Assembly (NCBI RefSeq): GCF_031755915.1
Contig: NC_083383.1
Coordinates: forward strand, 26,700,501 to 26,764,500
Origin: Ziziphus jujuba
Lineage: Eukaryota > Streptophyta > Magnoliopsida > Rosales > Rhamnaceae
DNA length: 64,000 bases
Reading direction: 5' to 3'
Shown: piece by piece, positions 45,551 through 55,636 of the stretch
Position numbering within the stretch: position 1 is the stretch's first letter
Layout of the letters: each line of letters starts with the position of its first letter
Position numbers and translations under genes: made by a program
The notes under the pieces: generated by a model
Seen by the model: only the letters and a program-made list of their open reading frames with translations
Databases searched by the model: none
Told to the model about the DNA's origin: nothing

Positions 45551-46149
45551 ATCAAATGCTTTAAATGTAATAAATTTGGTCATTTTGCTAACGAATGCAA
45601 AGTTAAACAAACAATCAAACAATGAGAGATACTAGAAAATCAAAAACAAAACTTAATCAATGTCTTAGGAATACACAACACAGATAGTGAACATAGTGAA
45701 AACAATATTTACACTGAATTAAGTTCTGACGAATCAAGTATTCACGCTGAATCCACTAGTGACACAGATAACCCTAATATTACTTTAGGATGTTTAGATG
45801 CATGTTGTCTACATACCTCTTGTAATAAATCACTTATTGTCTTAACTAATTCCACCGAAGATGAAGATATAATCTTAGAATTACTTAGTAAATTAGAAAA
45901 TCCTGATGAAAGGATAGAATACATGAAAAAATATAAAAAGATAATAAGTGATAATCACAAAAAAACAAATCAACATAATAAAAGTACTCAAAAAATCTGT
46001 TTAACAGAAGCCTTACAAACTTTAATAAATCAAAAAATAAACAGATAACTGTTCAAGATCTACAAACAGAAATTAAAACAATTAAGTCTGAAATTAAAGA
46101 ATTAAAACTAGAAAATCATTTAATCAAACATCGATTACAATTTATTTAA
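45551..46149 (+). pseudogene. Unit 2: zinc knuckle and spacer before protease, broken
   Basis: CCHC knuckle at 45,557-45,598, in frame with ORF1 across its TAA. In-frame TGA at 45,623, a frame change near 46,019 (unit 3 has one more base there) and a TAA at 46,147 interrupt the spacer. The spacer has an acidic Ser-rich part with a cluster of Cys residues (about 45,790-45,825) and a Lys-rich part. Same lesions as unit 1. Confidence 0.8.
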
Positions 46150-46971
46150 GAAAATCCTCAAAAACTTATTCCTAATCAACTTGACGAACATGAAGAAGGA
46201 TCTTCCCGTGATAATTGTTTAGCTTCAATTCAAAAAATCAAACTTAGAAAATGGCACATCAAAATCACCATAATCATTAAAGATTTCCAATTAACAACAA
46301 TCGCACTTTTAGATTCAGGTGCTGATTTAAATTGTGTCCAGGAAGGACTCATACCTAGTAAATACTATACCAAAACTAAAGAAAGATTAAACTCAGCAAA
46401 CGGTAGTAAAATGGATTTACAGTATGAAATTAATCACGCACAAATTTGTCATAATAAAATTTGTTTCAAAACATCATTTGTCCTTGTTAGAAATATGACA
46501 GATCAAGTTATTCTAGGTATTCCCTTTCTCTCTTTGTTATACCCATTTACCACAGAAAATGATGGAATAATCAGTCAACCCTTAGGTGAAAATGTAAAAT
46601 TTGAATTTATTCAAAAATCACATAATATTAACACATTGAAACAAACTTCTATTTCAAACACAATCAATCGCATTCAAAATAAAACTAAACATTTACATTT
46701 CTTACAAGAAGAAATTAAATATAAACAAATAGAAAATCAACTATCCAATTCTTATCTTCAACAAAAAATCACTGATTTTCAACAACATCTAATCAAAGAA
46801 GTATGTGCTGAAATACCTAATGCTTTTTGGCACAGGGCCAAATATATCGTTAAACTTCCTTATATAAAAGATTTTGATGAAAGAAACATTCCAACTATGG
46901 CCAGAGCCATCCAAATGAATCAACAATTGATGGAATATTGTAAAAATGAAAATTCACGAGCTTCTAAGTAA
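46150..46971 (+). pseudogene. Unit 2: aspartic protease region
   Basis: Same organisation as unit 1: Asp-Ser-Gly active site at 46,312-46,320, Val-Ile-Leu-Gly-Ile-Pro-Phe near 46,507-46,527, stop TAA at 46,969-46,971. Only ATGs after the active site are available (first at 46,411), so the enzyme could be made only as part of a longer polyprotein, and upstream stops prevent that. Gln at base 46,726 replaces Lys of unit 1. Confidence 0.85.
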
Positions 46972-48247
46972 AAAATTAATTCGTCCTAATGAATCCCCTT
47001 GGTCTTGTTCTGCTTTTTATGTTCAGAAAAATGCTGAATTAGAACGAGGATCCCCTAGATTAGTAATCAACTATAAACCATTAAATAAATGCCTCCAATG
47101 GAGTAGATACCCTATTCCAAACAAAAAAGACTTAATCAATCGTCTTAATCAAGCTACTATTTTCTCAAAATTTGACATGAAATCAGGATTTTGGCAAATC
47201 AAAATTCATGAAGAAGATAGATACAAAATTGCATTCGTTACCCCATTTGGCCATTATGAATGGAATGTAATGCCTTTTGGATTAAAAAATACTCCTAGTG
47301 AATTTCAACGAATGATGAATGACATATTTAATAATTATAGCCATTTTACCATTATTTACATAGATGATGTCTTAGTTTACTCCCAATCAATTGATCAACA
47401 TTGGAAACGTTTAAAAATGTTTTTAGATATTGTCAAAAAACATGGTCTAGTTGTTTCTGCCTCTAAATTAAAATTGTTTCGAACAAAAATTAGATTTTTA
47501 GGCTTCAATATTTACCAATCCCAGATTACTCCTATCACTAGAGCCATCGAGTTTGCTGACAAATTTCCTGATGAAATTTTAGATAAAAATCAATTACAAA
47601 GATTTTTAGGTTCCTTAAATTATATTGCTGAATTTTATAGTAATTTAAGAATCAAATGTAAACCTTTGTTTGACAGATTAAAATCAAAACCCCCACCTTG
47701 GTCTTCCAATCATACCAAACTTGTCCAAGCAATCAAAACACATGTTAAGACTCTTCCTTGTCTTGGCATTCCTTCCCCTGATGCATTCAAAATTGTTCAA
47801 ACCGATGCCTCTGAAATTGGCTTTGGAGGGATTCTACTTCAAAAACTCACCCTTGATTCCCCTGAACAAATAGTCCGTTTTCATTCTGGAACATGGACTT
47901 CTTCTCAAATCAATTACAGTACTACCAAAAAAGAAATTTTATCTTTAGTACTATGTATATCCAAATTTCAAGATGATTTACTTAATCAAAAATTTTTAGA
48001 TCGTATTGATTGCCAAAGTGCCAAATATGTTTTAGAAAAAGATGTTCAAAACATTGCATCAAAACAGATTTTTGCCCGATGGCAAACTATATTAAGTATT
48101 TTTGATTTTGAAATTGCATACATCAAAGGTAATCAAAATTGCATTCCTGATTTCTTAACCCGTGAATTTCTGCAGGGTACGGTTTCCTCCCCGAGGCCTA
48201 ATCATGCCTCGCAAAAAGGGGTCATCTACCCCTCTTCTAAATCCTAA
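46946..48247 (+). CDS. Unit 2: reverse transcriptase and RNase H, intact frame
   Basis: The second copy of the 433-codon RT/RNase H frame, with predicted protein the same as unit 1. Tyr-Ile-Asp-Asp is at 47,357-47,368. All four RNase H acidic residues are kept. As in unit 1, it starts 26 nt before the end of the protease frame in the +1 phase and overlaps the ORF2 start at 48,204. There is no integrase, as in all caulimovirids. That two copies stay open over 1.3 kb while neighbouring parts share old stops points to recent duplication rather than selection. Confidence 0.9.
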   Translation: MKIHELLSKKLIRPNESPWSCSAFYVQKNAELERGSPRLVINYKPLNKCLQWSRYPIPNKKDLINRLNQATIFSKFDMKSGFWQIKIHEEDRYKIAFVTPFGHYEWNVMPFGLKNTPSEFQRMMNDIFNNYSHFTIIYIDDVLVYSQSIDQHWKRLKMFLDIVKKHGLVVSASKLKLFRTKIRFLGFNIYQSQITPITRAIEFADKFPDEILDKNQLQRFLGSLNYIAEFYSNLRIKCKPLFDRLKSKPPPWSSNHTKLVQAIKTHVKTLPCLGIPSPDAFKIVQTDASEIGFGGILLQKLTLDSPEQIVRFHSGTWTSSQINYSTTKKEILSLVLCISKFQDDLLNQKFLDRIDCQSAKYVLEKDVQNIASKQIFARWQTILSIFDFEIAYIKGNQNCIPDFLTREFLQGTVSSPRPNHASQKGVIYPSSKS

Positions 48248-49288
48248 TCCTCCTACCCAAAATCGAACCCAATCACCTAAAGATCAATCTATAATTCCTA
48301 CTGAATCTACCCACCTTTCTCAACCAATTCCAATCAGCTAAATTAATTACCAAAATGCCCTTATTAAATCATATAATCCATATAGCTTAGTTCCCAGCCA
48401 ACCATTCACCCCACTTACCCAAACACAACCAAAATCATCTCCCTATTTTGATATCGCACGAAATCTTTTATTTTATATTGAACCTTCCCTTTGAAAGCTT
48501 CCCACTATTCCCCTCATTATTAATCAATTTCTTCCTCCTAATTTCCATTTTATTCCCAAATTACCTACCAAAAATTTAAAATATTATACATCCATTCTTC
48601 AGCATACCCAATCGGTCACAAAATTCTTACTCTTGAAGAATGGAATCAACCAGCCCATCAATCAAAGAAAATCAATTCTCCAGGAGATGTCAATATGATC
48701 CCCTATCTATACAATTATTATGATTACATTGATGCTTGGGATTTCATCTTTCTCCACCAAAATGAATCATTTTCTCATTCCTGGTTCATCAGCTGGGATT
48801 CCAAATTTCCCAGAAATTTTCCCAGTTGGTTTTTTCATTGGTGGTGTGATCATGGCGCAACCAAAGAACATCTCCCACCACAAATCCAACATTTAATCAC
48901 TCACTTTTCTAAACATTATAAAATCACCTATCAAGAACGTGGCTTTCCTATTGAACTTATTTTTATGTCCAAATACAAAATATCTTGGATTTTTAAATGG
49001 CAATATCACAAAGACCAAGATATTATCTATCGTATCAACTCAATCAAATGGTGGGACAAATGGAATTCAACCCGTACTCATAAAAGGGCTATGGATGAAT
49101 TCCCTATTTCTCCCCCCAAGACTATCAAGCCATCTTCCAGTCAAACTTCAGGTAAATCAACCAGATCAAAAAAAGAAATGCTGGCCCATATTCAAAAATT
49201 AATTGAAGAAGTAGATCAATTATCAGATGATTCCGACACATCTGATGAAGCCTATAGTCAGCCCAAAGCAGAATCAGCTGGCTCTTAA
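48204..49288 (+). pseudogene. Unit 2: ORF2, unknown function, broken
   Basis: Copy of unit 1 ORF2 with the same ATG context, the same in-frame stops (48,339 and 48,492), the same frame change and an open 197-codon end (48,695-49,288). It differs at two noted bases (49,086 and 49,089, equivalent to 41,422 and 41,425), giving Arg-Ala for Met-Val. Aromatic Trp-Trp motif, basic Ser-rich stretch and acidic C-terminus as in unit 1. The function is not known. Confidence 0.75.
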
Positions 49289-49443
49289 TCAAAAAATATT
49301 CCTGGATCCTCCTCGCGATGGGCAGATTATCAAGACAGTTAAGATCCCTATGATCTAGGGTCTGACTAAAATCAACATCATAGAAGGCTGAGTTATAATC
49401 AACATCAGGAATCTTTGACAGTGCAGAGTTGCTTTTAGAATTC

Positions 49444-49654
49444 CACTCACAAAAAGCAGATCACGAGAGTTCCTATTCAATCACTGTTCATGAATAGTAA
49501 AAAGCACCGAAAAGCATAATACTGCTCAAGACACTGTTCACTATTCAAGTTACTGTTCATCAACACAATCATTTCAATCAATAGGAGCTCCACTCATCCA
49601 ATCAAGCCCTCCTTTGCCTACATAAAGGAGCCTCACCACCACATATTGGAGGAG
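49444..49654 (+). promoter_or_regulatory. Unit 2: pararetrovirus promoter
   Basis: CCAAT at 49,598-49,602, TACATAAAG at 49,619-49,627 and ACTGTTCA motifs at 49,483, 49,533 and 49,552. It would read into unit 3. Confidence 0.65.
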
Positions 49655-50367
49655 TTGAATTGAGTTGAGAATTAGAGAGTTTTCTTGGCAGAGTTTCTCC
49701 TCTTCTTCTTCTTCTCTTCTTCTTCTCATAATCAATTGCAATCAAAATATTTGAGTGTTAGTTTGAGTGCTTTGTAATCAACTGAGATACCAAATTGTGG
49801 TACTCTTCTTAATCAAGTAAGCATTTTGCATTCAATTATTTTCAATTATTTATTTAATCATCTATTTTAATCTATATTGCTTGGCTGGTTCTACCGCCTT
49901 CAATATATTCTATATGATTTCATATTTATATTTTATAATTTTATTTAATACATTGTTCTTGGCTGGCTTTGCCGCCTCATCTATTTACTTTCATTTACTT
50001 CCGCTCATTTATCTTATACCACTCTGCTCTTTATTTATCTTACTCTACTCTGTCCTTATTTCATTCTGCTCTTATATATCATACTCTACTTTGGTATCTT
50101 GCTACTTTATTTTAGCACCCGTAGAGTGTTATATCTGCTTAATCAATTCAGTTTCTTGTTTACTTTATTTATCTTTATTCCCTTCGATTTACTTTTGTTA
50201 TATTGTTCCTTTCTAAACCTTGCTGAGCAGTAATCGTTCCGAGTCTGAACAATAAGTCCTAGGAGAGGCATGAGAGGATGTCGGTCTGAGAGGTATAGGA
50301 ATAGAATGGAAAAATATCAGTAAAAGTAAATTTAAGTGTTTAAAGCTTTAGAAATTAAATTAAGAAA
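49655..50367 (+). other. Unit 2: leader of the pregenomic RNA
   Basis: Same content as the unit 1 leader: CT tract, possible intron 49,817-50,115, and the TGGTATC candidate primer site at 50,092-50,098. Confidence 0.5.
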
Positions 50368-53214
50368 ATGAAAAGATTATTTAGATCTAATTCTTCTACT
50401 AGTTCTAGATTAAGTACTAGTTCTAGATCATCACTTAATGGAAACCAAATACCAGACATAATCAATGAAGAACATTATAGTTTTCCTTCTAATGAGTCAA
50501 TCAATCCCGACTGGAATATTCCTCCAGTTTCCCCTAGTGAAATTTACCACCATAAAACTTGGTCTTTATCCTCATTCAAAAGTGAATCACATATTAAAAC
50601 TGTTGAACAAGTTTACACAATCAACAAAGATCATGAAACCTGCCAACTAATCAACAAAGATAACATTAAACAACATATAAGAGATGGTTACCGTTTCTTA
50701 CACATAGGATTAGTTCAAATTGGAATCAAACCCCTTACAAAACTAGGAACCAACTCATCTATACTACTATGTCTTAGAGATGCCAGTTTTAAAAACTTTA
50801 ATGAAGGTGTCTTTGGAGTCACAGAAACCAGTTTATGCAATGGTCCTGTTCATTTTGACTGTTATCCAAATTTTCCAGTCAGTTTAACAGATCCATGCAT
50901 ATTAAAAGTCTTAACTCTTAATCTAAAAACTTCGGGTTATAACTTCGACGAAGGTTGTCAACCCTTAGCCTTAATTTACAGAATCCATTATAAAGTCTCA
51001 GGAACTAATATGAACTTTAAAGCTAAAAAACAAAATGCTAAAGGTCATACCATGTTAATCCAGAGTCAATACCAAGATTTAAATATTAAAATCCCTAAAC
51101 TAATCAAATGTTCAAATGTTAATTTACCCTCTGATTGGGTATTAACTGATGTCCACAGTCCAACCCCTATTCAAAATGTTTTAACCAACACTGAGTTCAT
51201 CTCACAATCTGATGATGGATCAGTTAGAATCACCTTTGATAGAAAACCTAGATCTAATCAACACTTAGGAGAAACCTCCTCAAGAAGATCTCTTAATAAA
51301 CCAATCATAGAGTCAATCTCTTCTGATAATATGTCTAGACAAGATCAAGAAATTGAAAAAGATTTACAAAGAATTAAAATTCAGGAATTAGAACAACAAC
51401 TACACAAATTAAGATTAGAAAATGAACTTAAAAATCTCAAATTAAAATCAATTCACCACACTGGACAGGTTAGTCAACCTCGTTACAGTGATGAAGAAAT
51501 ACAATCAATACAGTCACCCACAGCCTCAGATTTCATAGATCACCAATTAAACACACTAGATGCACCCTTTAAACCACATTGGAAACAATTAAATCAAGAA
51601 ATGATGTCCGATAAAAATCAAGATAGATTAATCAAATATAGACAATCACACACTAGAGAACAAAAAGAAGAAATTTGGCAAAGTTGGAAACAGACAATGT
51701 TACAACTTAAATTTGATATACAATTTTTCGATTTTCTCGAAAAATATTATTATCCCTTAAACGATTTAAAAACCTTAACAAAAGAAAAATGGATTAAATC
51801 AGATCAATCCACAGTTCTGTCTAGTCACCCTCCAGTTGAAAAAATAATCATTCCCCATTTAAATAATCAAGTCATAGCCTCGCCATTTAAAACTTCCACA
51901 CATGAAAACAAAGATTTAACTAATGAAATTAGAAAAGTCATTGAACAAAATAATTACACAAATCAAAGTCTTATTACAGTAGGTAAACAACTAGATAAAA
52001 TAGAAACCAAAATTGATAATTCATCTAAAGAAAAAATTAAACCCCAACCACTTATAAAATTTCCAGATATTACAAAAGTTTCAACATTTCCTAATAAAAC
52101 GAATCAACTTAGTCAACTCTTAAAAGAATTACAATTAAAAACTTCCAGTTCCAAAAATGAAGCCTCCTCTTCCAATCTTGCTACTATTAAAAATCAACAT
52201 TCATCTGATACAGAATCAAATCAATCTTCATTATATAATCATATTAATAGGCTTAAAAATCAAAAATCACGATTTAATACCTTTAAACAATGGAATAATA
52301 AACCCTTACCACCTGAATTTCAAGAATCAACTTCTAAAAATCAATTCTCTGTCAGTTCTGATAAATTATATGAATGGAATATAGATGGATTAAAAGAACA
52401 AGAAATATTAAACAAATTACGCCACATGTCCATGGTTGCTAATAGTTATTTCACTAATCAAAACCTTCCCCAACCTGAAATTGTTGAATTATTAGTCACA
52501 GGTTTTACCGGTACTTTACACTATTGGTGGGAAAAACATTTAACAGATCAATCTAAATCAGAAATCATTTATACTAATAAATTAGATGAAGAAGGATTCC
52601 CAATATTTAATGAATCAATAGGTCAAGGTGTCCCAGATGGTGTCAATACCTTGTTAGCCACAATAATCAGACATTTTATAGGAACCCCTACAGCTGTCAC
52701 CGAAAGAATCCATAGTCAATTAACTAATTTACATTGTCCAACTCTTAGTGATTTCGAATGGTATGTACAAACATTTACCACTGGAATCATGATGAGCGAT
52801 GATAGTAATCAACCCTTTTGGAAAGAAAAATTTATTAATGGTTTACCCCAATTATTTGCTAGAAAAATCAGAAATGTCTTAAGTAATGATAGTGGTCAAA
52901 TTGACTACGATTCATTAACCTATGGAGATATAGTTTCAATAATCAAAAAAGAAGGATTAAAAATGTGCACTGATATGAAAATAGCCAATCAACTAAATAA
53001 TGATAAAAGAAAAACTAAATACGAATTAGGAAACTTTTGTCAACAATGTGGTCTATCCACAATAGCACCCTCTAGGAGAAATAAAATCAAAAACAAATCA
53101 CAGAAGAAAACCTTTAGAAAACCTTATTACAAAACCCATAAGTTTAATAAGCCCAATTCTGATAAATTTTATAAATCAAATAAACATAAAAAAGATTCAA
53201 AAAATAAAACTTAA
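50368..53214 (+). CDS. Unit 3: movement protein / coat protein ORF1, open
   Basis: 948 codons, ATG 50,368 to TAA 53,212-53,214. It matches unit 2 apart from residue 147, where GGT (Gly) at 50,806 replaces TGT (Cys). Domain order as in unit 2: movement protein, coiled coil, linker, coat protein core, basic tail. Gly is read inside the movement domain, so one of the two versions is a substitution that arose after duplication. The near-identity here contrasts with the divergence that begins at 53,287, just after the zinc knuckle. Confidence 0.92.
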   Translation: MKRLFRSNSSTSSRLSTSSRSSLNGNQIPDIINEEHYSFPSNESINPDWNIPPVSPSEIYHHKTWSLSSFKSESHIKTVEQVYTINKDHETCQLINKDNIKQHIRDGYRFLHIGLVQIGIKPLTKLGTNSSILLCLRDASFKNFNEGVFGVTETSLCNGPVHFDCYPNFPVSLTDPCILKVLTLNLKTSGYNFDEGCQPLALIYRIHYKVSGTNMNFKAKKQNAKGHTMLIQSQYQDLNIKIPKLIKCSNVNLPSDWVLTDVHSPTPIQNVLTNTEFISQSDDGSVRITFDRKPRSNQHLGETSSRRSLNKPIIESISSDNMSRQDQEIEKDLQRIKIQELEQQLHKLRLENELKNLKLKSIHHTGQVSQPRYSDEEIQSIQSPTASDFIDHQLNTLDAPFKPHWKQLNQEMMSDKNQDRLIKYRQSHTREQKEEIWQSWKQTMLQLKFDIQFFDFLEKYYYPLNDLKTLTKEKWIKSDQSTVLSSHPPVEKIIIPHLNNQVIASPFKTSTHENKDLTNEIRKVIEQNNYTNQSLITVGKQLDKIETKIDNSSKEKIKPQPLIKFPDITKVSTFPNKTNQLSQLLKELQLKTSSSKNEASSSNLATIKNQHSSDTESNQSSLYNHINRLKNQKSRFNTFKQWNNKPLPPEFQESTSKNQFSVSSDKLYEWNIDGLKEQEILNKLRHMSMVANSYFTNQNLPQPEIVELLVTGFTGTLHYWWEKHLTDQSKSEIIYTNKLDEEGFPIFNESIGQGVPDGVNTLLATIIRHFIGTPTAVTERIHSQLTNLHCPTLSDFEWYVQTFTTGIMMSDDSNQPFWKEKFINGLPQLFARKIRNVLSNDSGQIDYDSLTYGDIVSIIKKEGLKMCTDMKIANQLNNDKRKTKYELGNFCQQCGLSTIAPSRRNKIKNKSQKKTFRKPYYKTHKFNKPNSDKFYKSNKHKKDSKNKT

Positions 53215-53826
53215 ATCAAATGCTTTAAATGTAATAAATTTGGTCATTTTGCTAACGAATGCAAAGTTAAACAAACAATCAAACAATTAGAGATACCAGA
53301 AGATCAAAAACAAAACTTAATCAATGTCTTAGGAATACACAACACATATAGTGAACATAGTGAAAACAATATTTACACTGAATCAAGTTCTGACGAATCA
53401 AGTATTCACACTGAATCCACTAGTGACACAGATAACCCTAATATTACTTTAGGATGTTTAGATGTCTGCTGTCTAGATACCTGTTGTAATCAATCACTTA
53501 ATGTCTTAACTAATTCTACTGAAGATGAAGATATAATCTTAGAATTACTTAACAAATTAGAAAATCCTGATGAAAGGATGGAATACATGAGAAAATATAA
53601 AATGATTATAACTGATAATCACAAAGAATCAAATCAACTTAATAAAAGTACTCAAAAAATCTGTTTAACAAAAGCCTTACAAACATTTAATAAATCAAAA
53701 AATAAACACATAACTGTTCAAGATCTACACACAGAAATTAAAACAATTAAGTCTGAAATTAAATAATTAAAATTAGAAAATCATTTCATCAAACATCAAT
53801 TACAATTTATTCAAGACAACCCCTAA
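53215..53826 (+). pseudogene. Unit 3: zinc knuckle and spacer before protease
   Basis: CCHC knuckle at 53,221-53,262, again in frame but behind the shared TAA. At 53,287 unit 3 has TTA where units 1 and 2 have TGA, and it lacks their frame change near 46,019, so this frame stays open to 53,766. It has its own lesions: TAA at 53,764 and TAA at 53,824. A 62-codon ATG frame (53,578-53,766) is part of this spacer rather than a gene of its own. About six differences from unit 2 are seen in the first 135 bases after 53,287. Confidence 0.75.
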
Positions 53827-54507
53827 AAACTTATTCCTAATCAACTTGACGAACAGGAAGAAGGATCTTCCCGTGATAATTGTTTAGCTTCAATTCAAAA
53901 AATCAAACTTAGAAAATGGCACATCAAAATCACCATAATCATTAAAGATTTCCAATTAACAACAATTGCACTTTTAGATTCAGGTGCTGATTTAAATTGT
54001 GTCCAGGAAGGACTCATACCTAGTAAATACTATACCAAAACTAAAGAAAGATTAAACTCAGCTAACAGTAGTAAAATGGATTTGCAGTATGAAATTAATC
54101 ACGCACATATTTGTCATAGTAAAATTTGTTTCAAAACATCATTTGTCCTTGTTAGAAATATGACAGATCAAGTTATTCTAGGTATTCCCTTTCTCTCTTT
54201 ATTATACCCATTTACCACAGAAAATGATGGAATAATCAGCCACCCTTTAGGTGAAAAGGTCAAATTTGATTTCTTACTCCAATCCGATAATGTTCAAACC
54301 CTTCAAGATCAATCCATTTCCAAAAAGATCAATCGAATCCAAACTAATCATCTTCCTTTCCCTTCTTTTCCTTGTTTTCCCTATTCTACCTTATTTTCCT
54401 ATTTCCAATCTTTTACTTATATTTTCAAACAATTAAAATTTTATTTTCTATATATAAAATTTTTCATATTTTCAAAATTCCTTTTCTCTAATTATTTTCA
54501 TTACCGC
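53827..54507 (+). pseudogene. Unit 3: aspartic protease, leading into divergent DNA
   Basis: The Asp-Ser-Gly site at about 53,978-53,986 and the Val-Ile-Leu-Gly-Ile-Pro-Phe block near 54,172-54,192 match the other units. From about 54,250 similarity to units 1 and 2 drops abruptly; a weakly related stretch (Ile-Asn-Arg-Ile-Gln) persists to about 54,345. After that the same frame runs through Phe/Tyr-rich, T-rich sequence with no RT. The frame stops at 54,577. In place of RT, a different coding module follows. Confidence 0.8.
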
Positions 54508-55636
54508 ATGTCTCGCCCACTTGGCTACATGATAATTAACAACAATTCTGTTCCAATTTCCCAACCCAATTTGAATTAGATATTCCCCAAAGAACCTTAA
54601 TCAACTCTGTGTGGAATACCGCACAATTTGAATCCACAGATCAAAAATCAGATTTTATTCATGTTTTAGATAACCTTTGCTTTTATTTACAATCAATCCG
54701 CCAAAAGCCCGATAGTCAATATTTCTCCCATTATATTCTATTTAGCGGCCCAAACCCTGGCCTTTACAACACCTGGTCCCAAATAGCCCATGAATTACTG
54801 GTCAAACAAATACCCAATATCGAGGTTACTATAGCCTCAGAGAAGCCCTTGAAATCACCTATAGAGAATTAGGTCCTCAAGTCTTTATTCATCCATGGGT
54901 CAGAAGGGATCCAAAGTTTTCCAAAACCCTCCGCCTTGTCCAAAAAATCACTTCTAATAAAGCCTCCAGTTCCCACTCTACCCATAAAATGCAACATTCT
55001 CATTCTCCTCCAATCACTGTTGTTGTTAACCCAAATAATCAAAATACTCATGTTATCCCATACCAGAACCCACTTGACCTTCTTGACAACCCCTCTTTAG
55101 ATCACCCCTTAGAAACCCGAGTTAATCAACTCCAACATGAAAAAAGATGTCTTGAACACCAAATTCAAACCCTCCTTCATAACAATGCCGTTCACCAACT
55201 CCACATCAATCACCTCCAAAAAGACTTAGATTATTGGACCAAGAAACAAAAACAACCTTTTAATCAACATCAAGGATCCACTAGTCATACCCCTTATTCT
55301 TCCATACTCCCAACCAAATCTCACACCTTACCATGGAATCCTGCCCGTATCTTTTTCTATCCAAATCAATGGTTACACCAAGCTGGTTTACCCCCTGAAA
55401 TTATTTCCCACATTTGGAAAATAAAAAAGAAACAATTCTATGAAGAGTTTAGCTTTCTCCAAAGAATGCTACTCTCTTTTGTAGAATCACCTCATACTTG
55501 TCCCCGAGGGATGTATGTCTACACTGAAGCTGCCTTACACCCCTCTAATAAAAAATGTACTACAGTGTGGGTGAATATGATTGTTCCGACTAATCCCCAA
55601 TCAAATAGGGTAGCCCAAGTGATTGTTTTTCCTTGA
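54508..55636 (+). pseudogene. Unit 3: viroplasmin (TAV-like) ORF, N-terminal and middle parts, broken
   Basis: A candidate start ATG lies at 54,508. The reading then moves through three phases: to 54,579, about 54,567-54,872, and about 54,830-55,636. In the second piece, residues at 54,732-54,776 read Tyr-Ile-Leu-Phe-Ser-Gly-Pro-Asn-Pro-Gly-Leu-Tyr-x-x-Trp, the signature of the caulimovirus viroplasmin domain (also found in the N-terminus of cellular RNase H1), and the next piece begins with the matching Ser-x-x-Glu-Ala-x-Glu end. Viroplasmin/TAV forms inclusion bodies and helps reinitiation on polycistronic RNA. Beyond it come a Pro/Asn/Ser-rich region, a Leu-rich heptad stretch (about 55,090-55,240) likely to be a coiled coil, and a basic Trp/Phe-containing region. 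No RT is present. No counterpart exists in units 1 and 2. Confidence 0.7.
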
